Shown here piece after piece: positions 8,155-16,916 of a stretch of 64,000 nucleotides of DNA. The stretch is taken from assembly GCF_044904675.1 (NCBI RefSeq), contig NZ_JADIKJ010000003.1, positions 62,001 to 126,000 of the forward strand, given 5' to 3'. This stretch comes from Dyella_B jejuensis (GTDB lineage Bacteria; Pseudomonadota; Gammaproteobacteria; Xanthomonadales; Rhodanobacteraceae). Position numbers and translations under genes: made by a program. The first letter of the stretch is position 1; each line of letters starts with the position of its first letter. The notes under the pieces were generated by a model. That model was not told the origin of the DNA. It searched no databases and was given only the letters and a program-made list of their open reading frames with translations.

Positions 8155-9051
8155 TCAATCACGCTGCCGTGCCAGCAGCGCATCGACTTCGGCGAGACGT
8201 GGCATGCCGCCACGTGCACCCAACTTCGTAACCGAAAGGGCCGCTGCCGCGCACGCCTTGCGCACCGCGGTGGCCAAACCTTCTTGCAGAAAGACGGCCA
8301 GGGCTGCGTTGAATGTATCGCCGGCGCCGGTGCTGTCCACGGCTTCCACCGCAAACCCTGGTTCGTGCTGCGGTTCGCCATCGTCACGAAACCACGCTCC
8401 TTCAGCGCCCCGCGTGAGCACTACCGGACAAGGCGCGCGGCGCATCAGTTCGTGGAAATCCGCGGAAGGATCGGCGTCCAGCAATAGCGCCAGTTCGTGT
8501 TGGTTCGGCGTGATGTAGCGGGCGAGCTGCAACCATTTCACGGGCAGCGTTTGTGCCGGCGCCGGATTGAGAATGACCGGTACGCCTTGCCGATGTGCCG
8601 TGTGCAGCGTTGCCTCCACCGTTTCCAGCGGGATTTCCATTTGCACCAGCACCGCATCTGCCGCGGCGATGAGGTCGCTGGCATTCGCGATATGGGTAGG
8701 CGTGAGCCGGGCATTGGCGCCAGGGACCACGATGATCTGGTTTTCGCCCCCGGATACCGTGATCGACGCGGTCCCGCTGCTGCAGTCCGGTATGCGCGCA
8801 AGGTATTCGCATCCGATGCCTTCCATCGCCAGCGTTTCACCCAGGGGTTGCGCAAAGGCATCGTCACCCACCGCACCCACCATGTGTACCTCGGCGCCCA
8901 GCCGTGCGGCGGCGACGGCCTGGTTGCCGCCCTTGCCGCCGTGCATGGATAAAAAGCGCTCGCCGAGCAACGTCTCGCCTGGGGCCGGAAACCGCGTCGC
9001 TACGGTAACCAGATCCATGTTGATGCTGCCGACGACGACGAGACGAGTCAT
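8155..9051 (-). CDS. rbsK: Ribokinase (PfkB family carbohydrate kinase)
   Basis: I use the ATG at 9051, giving 298 residues starting MTRLVVVGSINMDLV; the open frame extends 31 codons further but without family resemblance. PfkB signature 1 is seen as GGKGGNQAVAAARLGAEV (about 37-54) and signature 2 as DSTGAGDTFNAALAVFL near residue 245, with the catalytic Asp in GAGD. NMD at the N-terminus is a ribose-contacting motif of ribokinases. It phosphorylates ribose at O5 using ATP. No ribose transporter is adjacent, so the exact sugar is less certain than the family; the gene is convergent with mnmE without any gap. Confidence 0.87.
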   Translation of the reverse strand: MTRLVVVGSINMDLVTVATRFPAPGETLLGERFLSMHGGKGGNQAVAAARLGAEVHMVGAVGDDAFAQPLGETLAMEGIGCEYLARIPDCSSGTASITVSGGENQIIVVPGANARLTPTHIANASDLIAAADAVLVQMEIPLETVEATLHTAHRQGVPVILNPAPAQTLPVKWLQLARYITPNQHELALLLDADPSADFHELMRRAPCPVVLTRGAEGAWFRDDGEPQHEPGFAVEAVDSTGAGDTFNAALAVFLQEGLATAVRKACAAAALSVTKLGARGGMPRLAEVDALLARQRD

Positions 9052-9128
9052 GGTGCTCCCACGAGAATGCAAAACGATAATGGCCGTGAGAGTAAAGGCA
9101 GCAGCGTTGCGGCGGTAGCTTGCAAACG

Positions 9129-9157
9129 ATGCGTAGCGGCGCAAGTCCGCTACGCAT
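9129..9157 (-). terminator. Hairpin terminator after the Spy-like gene
   Basis: An 11-bp perfect stem ATGCGTAGCGG / CCGCTACGCAT with a 7-base loop lies 14 bp past the stop of the leftward Spy-like gene. On the minus strand it is followed by CGTTTGC, a short T run, so it is a weak intrinsic terminator. Confidence 0.65.
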
Positions 9158-9170
9158 GGACAACAGACGA

Positions 9171-9638
9171 TCAGTTACCGCCGTTGTTGGATGCATCGTC
9201 CGGGTTGCCGGAAGGCGGGCTGGATCCATCATGCCCGTGCTGCCAGCGATCCTTCATGTTCTGCTTCATGGCAGCGTATTGCGTTTGCTGCTCGGGCGTC
9301 AGCACTGCATTGATCTGTGAAGCGGCTTCCTGCTGAATGGCATGTAGCCTGGCGCGACGGTCCTGCTGCGAGAGCGACGTATCGCCGCGCGCGGCCGCGG
9401 CCTGCTGTTGATGGTTTTGCAGGATCGCCACGATCTTGGCGGACTGATCGGCGTTGAGGCCCAGTCGCTTGGTAAGCCGGGCCGCCTGTTTCTGTGGATC
9501 AGGCGCAAAATGTTGCGGACCGGCCGAAGAGGAATCTGCCGCGCCGGGCGCGCTGTCCTGTGCCCCGGCAACTGGCGCTAGGGCAAGAGTGCTGAGCGCC
9601 AGGCTCAGCAAGGCAAAACGCGAGGCGAAGATACGCAT
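9171..9638 (-). CDS. Periplasmic Spy/CpxP-like LTxxQ protein
   Basis: The start at 9638 gives 155 residues with a clear Sec signal peptide (MRIFASRFALLSLALS...) and likely cleavage after AGA at residue 26. The mature part is Gln/Ala-rich and helical, with LGLNADQSAKIVAIL (about 75-90) and LTPEQQTQYAAM (about 122-133), the LTxxQ pattern of the Spy/CpxP family of stress-induced periplasmic chaperones, and a low-complexity polar tail rich in Gly, Ser and Asn. No neighbouring two-component system is visible. Chaperone function is an inference from family resemblance. Confidence 0.7.
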   Translation of the reverse strand: MRIFASRFALLSLALSTLALAPVAGAQDSAPGAADSSSAGPQHFAPDPQKQAARLTKRLGLNADQSAKIVAILQNHQQQAAAARGDTSLSQQDRRARLHAIQQEAASQINAVLTPEQQTQYAAMKQNMKDRWQHGHDGSSPPSGNPDDASNNGGN

Positions 9639-9805
9639 GCGGTTCTCCAGGTTCGTAAGTGAAGCATCTGCCGATGACCGGCAGGATTGGAAACGGCGCA
9701 AGCGATAGGTCGTTTACCGCAGGCTGCATGGGAATTTCAAAAAAGGAGCCTTGAAACGCCATGCCGCCACCCCGACGCATGGAGTTTCCGCGATGGAGTC
9801 TTCTC

Positions 9806-10492
9806 ATGATCGAGCTGCATTACTGGCCTACGCCGAACGGCCACAAGATCACGTTGTTCCTGGAAGAAGCCGGCGTGCCCTATACCATCAAGCCGGTAAA
9901 CATCGGCAAGGGCGAGCAATTCGAACCGGCGTTCCTGAAAATCGCGCCCAACAACCGGATGCCGGCGATTGTCGATACGGCGCCGGCCGACGGTGGCGCG
10001 GCCATCAGTGTGTTCGAGTCGGGCGCCATCCTTCATTATCTGGCGGAGAAGACGGGGCATTTCCTGCCCACGGACTTGCGTGAGCGCACCACGGTCATGG
10101 AATGGCTGTTCTGGCAGGTCGGTGGGCTTGGGCCAATGCTGGGCCAAAACCACCACTTCAACCGTTATGCGCCGGAAAAGATTCCCTATGCGATCGACCG
10201 CTATGTTCGCGAAACGCAGCGTCTTTATGGCGTGCTGAACAAGCGGCTGGAGGGCCGGGATTTCATCGTGGGCCGGGATTACACCATCGCGGACATGGCG
10301 GCTTACCCATGGACTGTTTCGCACGAAGACCAGGGCATACAGCTGGCGGATTTTCCGCATCTTAAAGGCTGGTTCGAACGCATCCGTGATCGTCCGGCGA
10401 CCAAGCGTGCCTACGCCATCGGCGACACCGTCAAGGACAAGCGTGACGCGCGCACGGATGAGGAAGCTCGTCGCCACCTGTTCGGTCGCTGA
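9806..10492 (+). CDS. Glutathione S-transferase, YfcG/YghU-like
   Basis: With the ATG at 9806 the protein has 228 residues: a thioredoxin-fold N-terminal domain (MIELHYWPTPNGHKITLFLEE; the TPNGxK stretch is typical of nu-class enzymes YfcG/YghU), the FESGAILHYLAEK glutathione-binding segment near residue 75, and an all-helical C-terminal domain with the YTIADMAAYPW signature. Nu-class enzymes reduce disulfides or organic hydroperoxides with glutathione. A 15-codon upstream in-frame extension was rejected because it lacks the fold start. Confidence 0.88.
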   Translation: MIELHYWPTPNGHKITLFLEEAGVPYTIKPVNIGKGEQFEPAFLKIAPNNRMPAIVDTAPADGGAAISVFESGAILHYLAEKTGHFLPTDLRERTTVMEWLFWQVGGLGPMLGQNHHFNRYAPEKIPYAIDRYVRETQRLYGVLNKRLEGRDFIVGRDYTIADMAAYPWTVSHEDQGIQLADFPHLKGWFERIRDRPATKRAYAIGDTVKDKRDARTDEEARRHLFGR

Positions 10493-10504
10493 TATCCCGA
10501 CGAA

Positions 10505-10528
10505 GAAGCCCGCCTTGCGGCGGGCTTC
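10505..10528. terminator. Bidirectional hairpin between convergent genes
   Basis: A perfect 10-bp stem GAAGCCCGCC / GGCGGGCTTC with a TTGC loop lies between the convergent GST gene (ends 10492) and the unknown gene ending at 10543. No long T tract follows on either strand, so it may act as a weak or RNA-stabilising element. Confidence 0.75.
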
Positions 10529-10542
10529 ATGATGATGACTTG

Positions 10543-11157
10543 TCAGTGGGCCCGGCCGACCCCGGAATCGCCCTGCAACAACGGAGGCGGAGCGCCGGCG
10601 ACCGCCAGCAACGATTGCGCGTAGCCGTCTTCCATGGTCACCGTGGAGACTTCGTCCCAGGCAAAGAAGGAAGGTTCGCGCAGCCACTCGGCATCCGGCG
10701 TGATTTCCTGGAGGTTGAAACCTTCCTCTTCCATGCTGACCAGACGGCCGATGTAGCAGACTTCCGACTCGTCTTCGCTGTCCACGTGCACGCCGATTAC
10801 CGGCGCCATCGTGCTGGCGGCCTGCACCACCTCGCGGATGCTGTCCAGCGGGAAGCCGCGTGGCGGATGGGGTATCAGGTTTTTCAACGTCAAGGCCTTT
10901 TCCATGAAAGGCTGGTGCTTGTCCGGCGCTTCCAGTTCGCTGATGTCGCGATGGCGCATCACATACATGCCGTCGTAGGTGATGCCGTCACCGACGACCC
11001 ACAACAGGAAAAATTCCCGACCCACGCTACCCACGTAACCGCAGAAGCTGCCGTGTTCGAGTTCGCCGCGCCATAACCGCACCAGCTGCTGCTTCTGTTG
11101 CGCCTCGCGAAGCTGCGCACGCTGGCCGGTGGTTTTCAGTTCAATGATCGTACCCAT
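10543..11157 (-). CDS. Uncharacterised protein downstream of hslU
   Basis: The ATG at 11157 gives 204 residues starting MGTIIELKTTGQRAQLREAQ. It has no signal peptide and no membrane segment. An internal stretch (about 30-75) with GYVGSVGREFFLLWVVGDGITYDGM alternates hydrophobic residues like a small beta-barrel; the second half is acidic. It follows hslU by 110 bp in the same direction. I do not recognise a family and propose no function; likely a lineage-conserved cytoplasmic protein. Confidence 0.7.
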   Translation of the reverse strand: MGTIIELKTTGQRAQLREAQQKQQLVRLWRGELEHGSFCGYVGSVGREFFLLWVVGDGITYDGMYVMRHRDISELEAPDKHQPFMEKALTLKNLIPHPPRGFPLDSIREVVQAASTMAPVIGVHVDSEDESEVCYIGRLVSMEEEGFNLQEITPDAEWLREPSFFAWDEVSTVTMEDGYAQSLLAVAGAPPPLLQGDSGVGRAH

Positions 11158-11267
11158 GGAAAACATTTTACCAGAGGGGGTCCGGTCGCTTTGTTTACAG
11201 CCCGCTAAGTGCTGACGATGGGCTAAATTTCCTTTTATTAACAAAGATTTATGCGGAATACCCCGGA

Positions 11268-12608
11268 TTAGAGAATGTAGCGGCTCAGGTCTTCATCCTT
11301 GACCAGGCCGCCAAGGTTTTTATCGACATATTCGGCGTTGATCAGGTAATTTTCACCGGATTTATCGGCAGCTTCATAGGAAATGCGCTCCAGCAGCCGT
11401 TCCATCACCGTATGCAATCGGCGGGCACCGATGTTCTCGGTTCGCTCGTTCACCTGATAGGCGACCTCGGCCAAGCGGTCGATACCGGATTCCTCGAACT
11501 TCAGGGTCACGCCCTCGGTACCCAGCAGCGCGACGTACTGTTTGGTGAGCGCGTTGTGCGGCTCGCGCAAGATCCGTTTGAAGTCCTCTACCGATAGTGC
11601 GGACAGTTCCACGCGAATCGGCAGGCGGCCCTGCAACTCCGGAATCAGGTCCGACGGCTTGGCCAGCGAGAACGCGCCCGAGGCAATGAAGAGCATGTGG
11701 TCGGTCTTGATCGGGCCGTACTTGGTCGACACCGTCGAACCTTCCACCAGCGGCAGCAGGTCGCGCTGCACCCCTTCGCGGCTGACGCCCGCCCCGCCCC
11801 ATTCGGAACGCTGCGCGACTTTGTCGATCTCGTCGATGAACACGATGCCGTTCTGCTCGGCAGCCTCCATCGCCTGGGCGCGCACTTCCTCGTCATTGAG
11901 CAGGCGCGAGGCTTCTTCCTCGATCAGCAATGGACGCGCGGCCCTGATGGCCAGCTTGCGCTTCTGGGTCTTGCCGCCACCGAGGTTCTGGAACATCTGG
12001 CGCAGCTGCTGACCCATTTCCTCCATGCCGGGTGGCGACATGATCTCCACGCCTACGTTCATGTTTACATCGAGTTCGATCTCGCGATCGTCCAGCGCAC
12101 CCTCGCGCAACTGCTTGCGGAGTTTCTGGCGGGTATCGCTGTCGATCGAGGTGACGGGTGCGGGATCGTGGCTCCAGTCGTTCGGTGCTTGCCGGCGCGG
12201 CAGCAGCGCGTCGAGAATGCGGTCTTCCGCACTGTCCTCAGCCTGTGTGCGCACACGCTTCATGGCCTGCTCGCGAGTGAGTTTGTAGGCCACGTCGGCG
12301 AGATCGCGCACGATCGATTCCACGTCTTTGCCAACATACCCGACCTCGGTGAACTTGGTCGCTTCCACTTTCACGAACGGCGCATTGGCCAGGGTGGCAA
12401 GGCGGCGCGCGATTTCGGTCTTGCCCACGCCGGTGGGGCCGATCATCAGGATGTTCTTCGGCGTCACCTCTTCGCGCAACGCCGGTTCCAGCTGCATGCG
12501 ACGCCAGCGGTTGCGCAGCGCGATGGCAACGGCGCGCTTGGCGTCATGCTGGCCGATGATGTAGCGATCGAGTTCGTTGACGATTTCGCGGGGAGTGAGT
12601 TCGGACAT
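11268..12608 (-). CDS. hslU: HslU ATPase (ClpY), unfoldase of HslVU protease
   Basis: The 446-residue AAA+ protein begins MSELTPREIVNELDRYIIGQ and has the hexamer pore loop VGYVGKDVES (near residue 90), Walker A GPTGVGKTE (58-66), an I-domain (about 110-240), Walker B IVFIDEIDK (about 253-261) and the C-terminal ARYIL-type tail (SRYIL) that inserts into HslV to activate it. It unfolds substrates for the HslV chamber. It lies 81 bp downstream of hslV on the same strand. Confidence 0.97.
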   Translation of the reverse strand: MSELTPREIVNELDRYIIGQHDAKRAVAIALRNRWRRMQLEPALREEVTPKNILMIGPTGVGKTEIARRLATLANAPFVKVEATKFTEVGYVGKDVESIVRDLADVAYKLTREQAMKRVRTQAEDSAEDRILDALLPRRQAPNDWSHDPAPVTSIDSDTRQKLRKQLREGALDDREIELDVNMNVGVEIMSPPGMEEMGQQLRQMFQNLGGGKTQKRKLAIRAARPLLIEEEASRLLNDEEVRAQAMEAAEQNGIVFIDEIDKVAQRSEWGGAGVSREGVQRDLLPLVEGSTVSTKYGPIKTDHMLFIASGAFSLAKPSDLIPELQGRLPIRVELSALSVEDFKRILREPHNALTKQYVALLGTEGVTLKFEESGIDRLAEVAYQVNERTENIGARRLHTVMERLLERISYEAADKSGENYLINAEYVDKNLGGLVKDEDLSRYIL

Positions 12609-12689
12609 GGGTCGGGGGAACCGGGAAGTGAATCGGGCATGGAAAGAGCAAGCAGACCGGCGCAGGGCGCTCCAACGCCGGGCCTTCGA

Positions 12690-13223
12690 TCAAAGCTCTT
12701 CGATGGTGGTGTTGTGGTTGGTGTAGATGCAGATGTCGCCCGCGATCTTCAATGCGCGCTCCACGATGGCGCGTGCATCGAGTTCGGTGTTCTCCATCAG
12801 CGCCAGCGCAGCTGACTGCGCGTAAGGACCGCCGGAACCGATGGCAATCAGGCCGTGCTCGGGTTCGAGCACATCGCCATTGCCGGAGATCAGCAGCGAG
12901 GCTTCCTTGTCAGCCACGGCCAGCATGGCTTCAAGCCGGCCGAGGCGGCGGTCGGTGCGCCATTCCTTGGCCATTTCCACGGCGGCACGGGTAAGGTTGC
13001 CGCTGTGCTTGTCCAGCTTTTGCTCGAACAGTTCGAACAGCGTGAACGCATCGGCGGTGGCCCCGGCAAAGCCGGCCAGGACATCGCCCTTGCCGAGCCG
13101 GCGGATCTTGCGCGCATTGGCCTTCATCACGGTATTGCCCAGCGTGACTTGTCCATCCCCGCCGATGACGATGCGGCCGTGCCGGCGCACCGAGACGATG
13201 GTGGTGGCGTGGAACGATTCCAT
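12690..13223 (-). CDS. hslV: HslV peptidase (ClpQ), proteasome-like subunit
   Basis: The 177-residue protein begins MESFHATTIVSVRRHGRIVIGGDGQ. Mature HslV uses an N-terminal threonine, so the leading MESFHA is a propeptide to be removed before the TTIVSVRR block; several Xanthomonadales HslV proteins likewise carry short propeptides rather than only Met. Other landmarks are GFAGATADAFTLFE and GSGGPYAQSAALAL. It forms the two-ring peptidase core of HslVU. It follows xerC by 89 bp and precedes hslU. Confidence 0.96.
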   Translation of the reverse strand: MESFHATTIVSVRRHGRIVIGGDGQVTLGNTVMKANARKIRRLGKGDVLAGFAGATADAFTLFELFEQKLDKHSGNLTRAAVEMAKEWRTDRRLGRLEAMLAVADKEASLLISGNGDVLEPEHGLIAIGSGGPYAQSAALALMENTELDARAIVERALKIAGDICIYTNHNTTIEEL

Positions 13224-13312
13224 GGATATCTCCGCGTGGGTACGAGTGCTTCACGTGGGGACAGCAGCGAAACGGTTCAATGGATGGCCGGAAAAACCGT
13301 GGACTTAACCGG

Positions 13313-14233
13313 TCATGGCGTGCCATCGCTTGAATCGCTGCGTCCGGCGCGCTTGCGTGCCCGGGGATGCGCCGCGTCATAGACCTTGGCCAGGTGCTGG
13401 AAATCGAGATGGGTATAGATCTGCGTGGTGGCGATGTCGGCGTGGCCCAGCAGCTCCTGCACCGCGCGCAGATCACCGGACGATTCCAGCATGTGGCTGG
13501 CGAACGTATGCCGCAGCAGATGCGGATGCACATGCTTGGCGAAGCCCTGGCGCAGGGCGAGCGTCTTCATGCGTGCCTGCACCGTGCGGGGGCTGATGGG
13601 GGCACCGTTACGGCCGCGAAATACCGGCGATGACGGCTCCCGCTCTTGTGCGTCGCCCAGCGCGCGCAGCGCCGCCACGGCGTGCCGTCCCACCGGTACG
13701 ATGCGCGTCTTGCGGCCCTTGCCCAGGACACGCACTTCGCCGGCTTCCAGATCCAGATCCAGCCAATGCAGACCGACCAGTTCCGACAGGCGCAGGCCGG
13801 ACGAGTAGAACAGCTCCAGCATCGCGCGATCGCGCACACCTAGCCCATCATCGCCGCCGTCGCCCTCCACCAGCGCGGCGGCTTCGTCCACGTCCAATAC
13901 CTGCGGCAACTTGCGATGTACTTTGGGACCGCGCACGCTGGCGAGCGGGTCGTGCGTGAGCAAACCTTCGCGGGTCAACTGCCGGAACAAACTGCGGCAG
14001 GAGGAAAGCAGGCGCTGCAGGCTCTTCGGCGACAAGCCCATGCGGTGCTCGGTCGCGATGAATGTGCGCATGCGATGCGGGTGAAGCTGCTCGAACGACG
14101 TAATCTGTTGCGCTTCCATGTAGCGCAACAGCTTGCCCAGGTCCCGGCGATAACCGTCGATGGTATGGGGCGACGCCTTTCGTTCCTGACTTAAACGATT
14201 CAGCCATGCATCGATCTGGCCTTGTGCTTCCAC
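13313..14233 (-). CDS. xerC: Tyrosine recombinase XerC
   Basis: The 306-residue protein has an N-terminal SAM-like core-binding domain (1-100) and a C-terminal catalytic domain with Arg in SSGLRLSELVGL, the HPHLLRHTFASHML box (HxxR), LLGHADIATTQIYTHLDF with the nucleophile Tyr, giving the complete R-K-H-R-H-Y set. XerC with XerD resolves chromosome dimers at dif. It is embedded in the lptM-dapF-DUF484-xerC run as in E. coli and Pseudomonas, starting 8 bp after the DUF484 gene. Confidence 0.95.
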   Translation of the reverse strand: MEAQGQIDAWLNRLSQERKASPHTIDGYRRDLGKLLRYMEAQQITSFEQLHPHRMRTFIATEHRMGLSPKSLQRLLSSCRSLFRQLTREGLLTHDPLASVRGPKVHRKLPQVLDVDEAAALVEGDGGDDGLGVRDRAMLELFYSSGLRLSELVGLHWLDLDLEAGEVRVLGKGRKTRIVPVGRHAVAALRALGDAQEREPSSPVFRGRNGAPISPRTVQARMKTLALRQGFAKHVHPHLLRHTFASHMLESSGDLRAVQELLGHADIATTQIYTHLDFQHLAKVYDAAHPRARKRAGRSDSSDGTP

Positions 14234-14241
14234 GCGCGTGT

Positions 14242-14925
14242 TCAGATGCCGTCCTGCAGGTGCGCCAAGGCTGCGGCGAGCGTCGCGGCGATCATCTTCA
14301 GGAACATGGTGCCCATGCCGGGCTGGAAGTGATCCGGGTCGTGGCTGCCGATCGCCAACAGGCCCAGATCGCCAAGCGGCATCACCGCAGCGGAGCGAAC
14401 TTCCGACGCATGCTGGCCGAACAGCCGCTGCAGGCGTTCAGCCGACAGCCGGCCCGAAATGGGCTCGTGATGGGCAAGGAAATCGGTGAATTCCGGCATG
14501 GCGCCGCGACCGCCTGGTTCGCATAGCAGCCAATCCGCCGGCGGCAGACTGAGGCTGCCGAACAACACCAGGCGAACTTGGTCGGTGCCGAAATCCTCCG
14601 ACAGCCTGGCGACCACCGCGCGTGCAGCGACGGCGGGCGTATGGGCGCGCAAGACAGCGAGATTGAGATCATGCACACGCTGCATCAGGCGTTCGTTTTC
14701 GGCGGCGATCGCCGCCAGTTCGCCAAGCTTGCGCTCCAGGTCGCTGTTCTTCTCGCGCAGCGCTTGCAGCTGGTAGGCGGCCAGCGAAGCCACCGCGCCC
14801 TGCTCGCGTGGCAGGGTCAGCAGCGTCGCCAGTTCGGGATAGTCGCTGAGAAAACCCGGATGCCGACGCAGGTAGGCGGCGACGTCACCGGCTTTCAATG
14901 TGTCATCGAGCAGGGCATTGGTCAT
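14242..14925 (-). CDS. DUF484 family protein (GAF-like), YigA-type
   Basis: The start at 14925 gives 227 residues. The N-terminus has the DUF484 signature DVAAYLRRHPGFLSDYPELATLLTLP-like block (residues 13-38), followed by a coiled coil (LREKNSDLERKLGELAAIAAENERLMQRV) and a GAF-like C-terminal domain ending in MGTMFLKMIAATLAAAL. Function is unknown; the gene is conserved between dapF and xerC in gammaproteobacteria. The upstream in-frame 12 codons overlap poorly conserved sequence and were not used. Confidence 0.88.
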   Translation of the reverse strand: MTNALLDDTLKAGDVAAYLRRHPGFLSDYPELATLLTLPREQGAVASLAAYQLQALREKNSDLERKLGELAAIAAENERLMQRVHDLNLAVLRAHTPAVAARAVVARLSEDFGTDQVRLVLFGSLSLPPADWLLCEPGGRGAMPEFTDFLAHHEPISGRLSAERLQRLFGQHASEVRSAAVMPLGDLGLLAIGSHDPDHFQPGMGTMFLKMIAATLAAALAHLQDGI

Positions 14926-14998
14926 GCGCGAAACCTCGAGCCGAAAACAGGGGTCGGCCAACTGTCAGGTCCGAGTGTGCGATGGACGCGCCCGCGCA

Positions 14999-15847
14999 TC
15001 AATCACCGCGTGACTGATCCAGCCATTCGCCTTCGAAGACAAAGGCGGCCGGTCCGGTCATCCACAGCCGTTCGCCAGGGCCGGCCCAGTCGATCTGCAG
15101 GCTGCCGCCCGGCAGGTCGACCTGCACGCACGCCTCGACTTCGCCTTGCTGGCGCAGAACCGCCATCGCCGCACAGGCGCCGGTGCCGCACGCTTGCGTC
15201 CATCCCGCGCCGCGCTCATGCACGCGCAGGCGCACGTGCCGTGCACTGAGCCTGTGCACGAAGCCGGCATTGACGCCCTCAGCAAACCGAGCGTGCCTGG
15301 TCAGCGCCGGACCGAGCCTTTCCAGCGCCGGTGCCTGGAGATCGCCCACTGCGACCACGGCATGCGGATTGCCCATCGACACGGCGCCGATTTCCAGCGG
15401 CTGGCCGTCGACATCCAGCATGTAGCGATCCCGGCCTTGCGGCGCATCAAAGGGCAGCCTTGCGGGTTCGAACACCGGCTCGCCCATGTCCACCGTTACG
15501 CAATGGGCGTCGACCAGACGCACGGTTACCGGTCCGGACGGACTCTGCACCTGTGCTGCTGCGCCCAGCTCCAGTTCGCCCGCGCGATGGAGCCAGGCCG
15601 CGACACAGCGCACGCCATTGCCACATTGTCCCGAAGGCGAGCCGTCCGAGTTCCAGATGCCGTAATAAAACGCGCTGGTGCCATCGCGCGCAGGCTCCAC
15701 GCTCAACAATTGGTCGAAGCCGATGCCGGTGTGGCGGTCGGCCATGGCGCGGATCAGCGCCGGATCCAGCGCAAGCGCCCGGTCGCGGCTGTCGATGACG
15801 GCAAAATCATTGCCGCTGCCATGCATCTTGGAAAAACGCAAAGTCAT
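14999..15847 (-). CDS. dapF: Diaminopimelate epimerase
   Basis: The ATG at 15847 gives 282 residues starting MTLRFSKMHGSGNDFAVID. Both catalytic cysteines are visible: SGQCGNGVRC in the first half and QACGTGACA near residue 225. The enzyme interconverts LL- and meso-diaminopimelate for lysine and peptidoglycan synthesis, working without cofactors. It is 16 bp downstream of the lptM-like lipoprotein gene, an arrangement also found in E. coli. The in-frame open extension upstream overlaps that gene and is not used. Confidence 0.96.
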   Translation of the reverse strand: MTLRFSKMHGSGNDFAVIDSRDRALALDPALIRAMADRHTGIGFDQLLSVEPARDGTSAFYYGIWNSDGSPSGQCGNGVRCVAAWLHRAGELELGAAAQVQSPSGPVTVRLVDAHCVTVDMGEPVFEPARLPFDAPQGRDRYMLDVDGQPLEIGAVSMGNPHAVVAVGDLQAPALERLGPALTRHARFAEGVNAGFVHRLSARHVRLRVHERGAGWTQACGTGACAAMAVLRQQGEVEACVQVDLPGGSLQIDWAGPGERLWMTGPAAFVFEGEWLDQSRGD

Positions 15848-15863
15848 GCCGTGCGCCGCGCGA

Positions 15864-16079
15864 TCAGCTTCCATGCAACGGTTCGGTGGTGACGCTGCTC
15901 GAACTGGCTGGCGCCTCCGTCGTGCCCGCATGCGCGGGTGCGTGGGCAGTCGCGGCATGAGCGGGCACGGGCTTGGCCGCCTGCGTTGGCGGCACGTAAT
16001 ACAACGGGCCTTTGTTGCCGCAGCCGGAAAGCGCGACGAAGGCGAGGCAGGCCGGCAGCAGCAGGATCGATCGGCGCAT
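15864..16079 (-). CDS. lptM: LptM-type small lipoprotein (LPS translocon assembly)
   Basis: This 71-residue protein has a lipoprotein signal with lipobox LSGC at residues 17-20, followed by GNKGPLYYVPP, the conserved CGxKGPLY mature N-terminus of the YifL/LptM family. LptM was shown in E. coli to assist oxidative maturation of LptD at the outer membrane. The tail is low-complexity Ala/Pro/Thr. Position immediately upstream of dapF matches the E. coli yifL-dapF order, supporting the call. It heads the leftward cluster running to hslU. Confidence 0.87.
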   Translation of the reverse strand: MRRSILLLPACLAFVALSGCGNKGPLYYVPPTQAAKPVPAHAATAHAPAHAGTTEAPASSSSVTTEPLHGS

Positions 16080-16186
16080 GGTGCAACATCCTGGGGAATC
16101 GGCCGCAGTATAGCCAAGCGGTCAGGGCGACACCGTTTATCATGCACGCCTGGCCGCAAGGGATATGCGGAGTTCGGGAGTGCCTC

Positions 16187-16876
16187 ATGAACTGGAATGA
16201 ATTGTTACGTCTGCCGGCCACCCTGCTGGGTATCCTGGCTGCGCTGGTCCTGTTGTTCGCCTTGTTCCAGCTGCTGGCCGCGCGCCAGCGGGTGCATGAG
16301 CGACGGCATCTGGCTGCGGGCGGCCACACGCTGCTGCTGCTGATCTTCATCACACTAGGCGTGTTGCTGGCCGGCATGGCGGTTTCCCTACGCGGCTATC
16401 GCTTCCTCAGCGAAGAAGAACCGGTCGTGCAGATCGACTCGCGCATCCTGTCGCCGCAGCGCTGGGCGCTGACCTTGACCTGGCCGGACGGCGCCACCCG
16501 CGACGTAATGCTCGCCGGCGACGATTTCCAGGTCGATGCCGTGGTCCTGAAATGGCAGCTGCCGGCCATGCTGGCAGGGCTGCCGCCGCTGTATCGGCTC
16601 GATCGCGTCTCCGGGCGTTATGACGATGCCAACCAGGAAATGCATGCTCCACGCACGGTGATCGATTTCAGCCAGGCCGGCCAGGGCGACTTGCTCGATC
16701 TGAAAAAGCAGTTCCCGCGCTGGCTGCCGGAAGTGGATACGGTCTTCGGCAGCGGCGCGTTCCTGCCGCTGGTCGACGGCGGTCATTACGCCGTGGGCTT
16801 GATGCGCAGCGGTGCCCTGGTGGCGCGACCGGACGATGCGACCGCGCAACGCATCGGGCAGCCGCTGGGAGACTGA
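16187..16876 (+). CDS. Two-TM membrane protein of unknown function
   Basis: The ATG at 16187 gives 229 residues starting MNWNELLRLPATLLGILAAL. Two membrane helices (about 10-32 and 45-65) are followed by a roughly 160-residue domain with alternating beta pattern, including LTWPDGATRDVMLAGDDFQVDAVVLKW. It diverges from lptM (107 bp between starts). It resembles a Xanthomonadales conserved protein sometimes named as an efflux component, but nothing in the sequence supports transport. Function unknown. Confidence 0.75.
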   Translation: MNWNELLRLPATLLGILAALVLLFALFQLLAARQRVHERRHLAAGGHTLLLLIFITLGVLLAGMAVSLRGYRFLSEEEPVVQIDSRILSPQRWALTLTWPDGATRDVMLAGDDFQVDAVVLKWQLPAMLAGLPPLYRLDRVSGRYDDANQEMHAPRTVIDFSQAGQGDLLDLKKQFPRWLPEVDTVFGSGAFLPLVDGGHYAVGLMRSGALVARPDDATAQRIGQPLGD

Positions 16877-16916
16877 GCCGACGCGCGAAGCCGCTGGCGG
16901 CTGGCGTGGACGCTTG

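Noticed and set aside
10505..10528. Possibility that the perfect hairpin is an insertion-element end
   Set aside because: It lies neatly between two convergent genes with no second copy nearby, as expected of a terminator.
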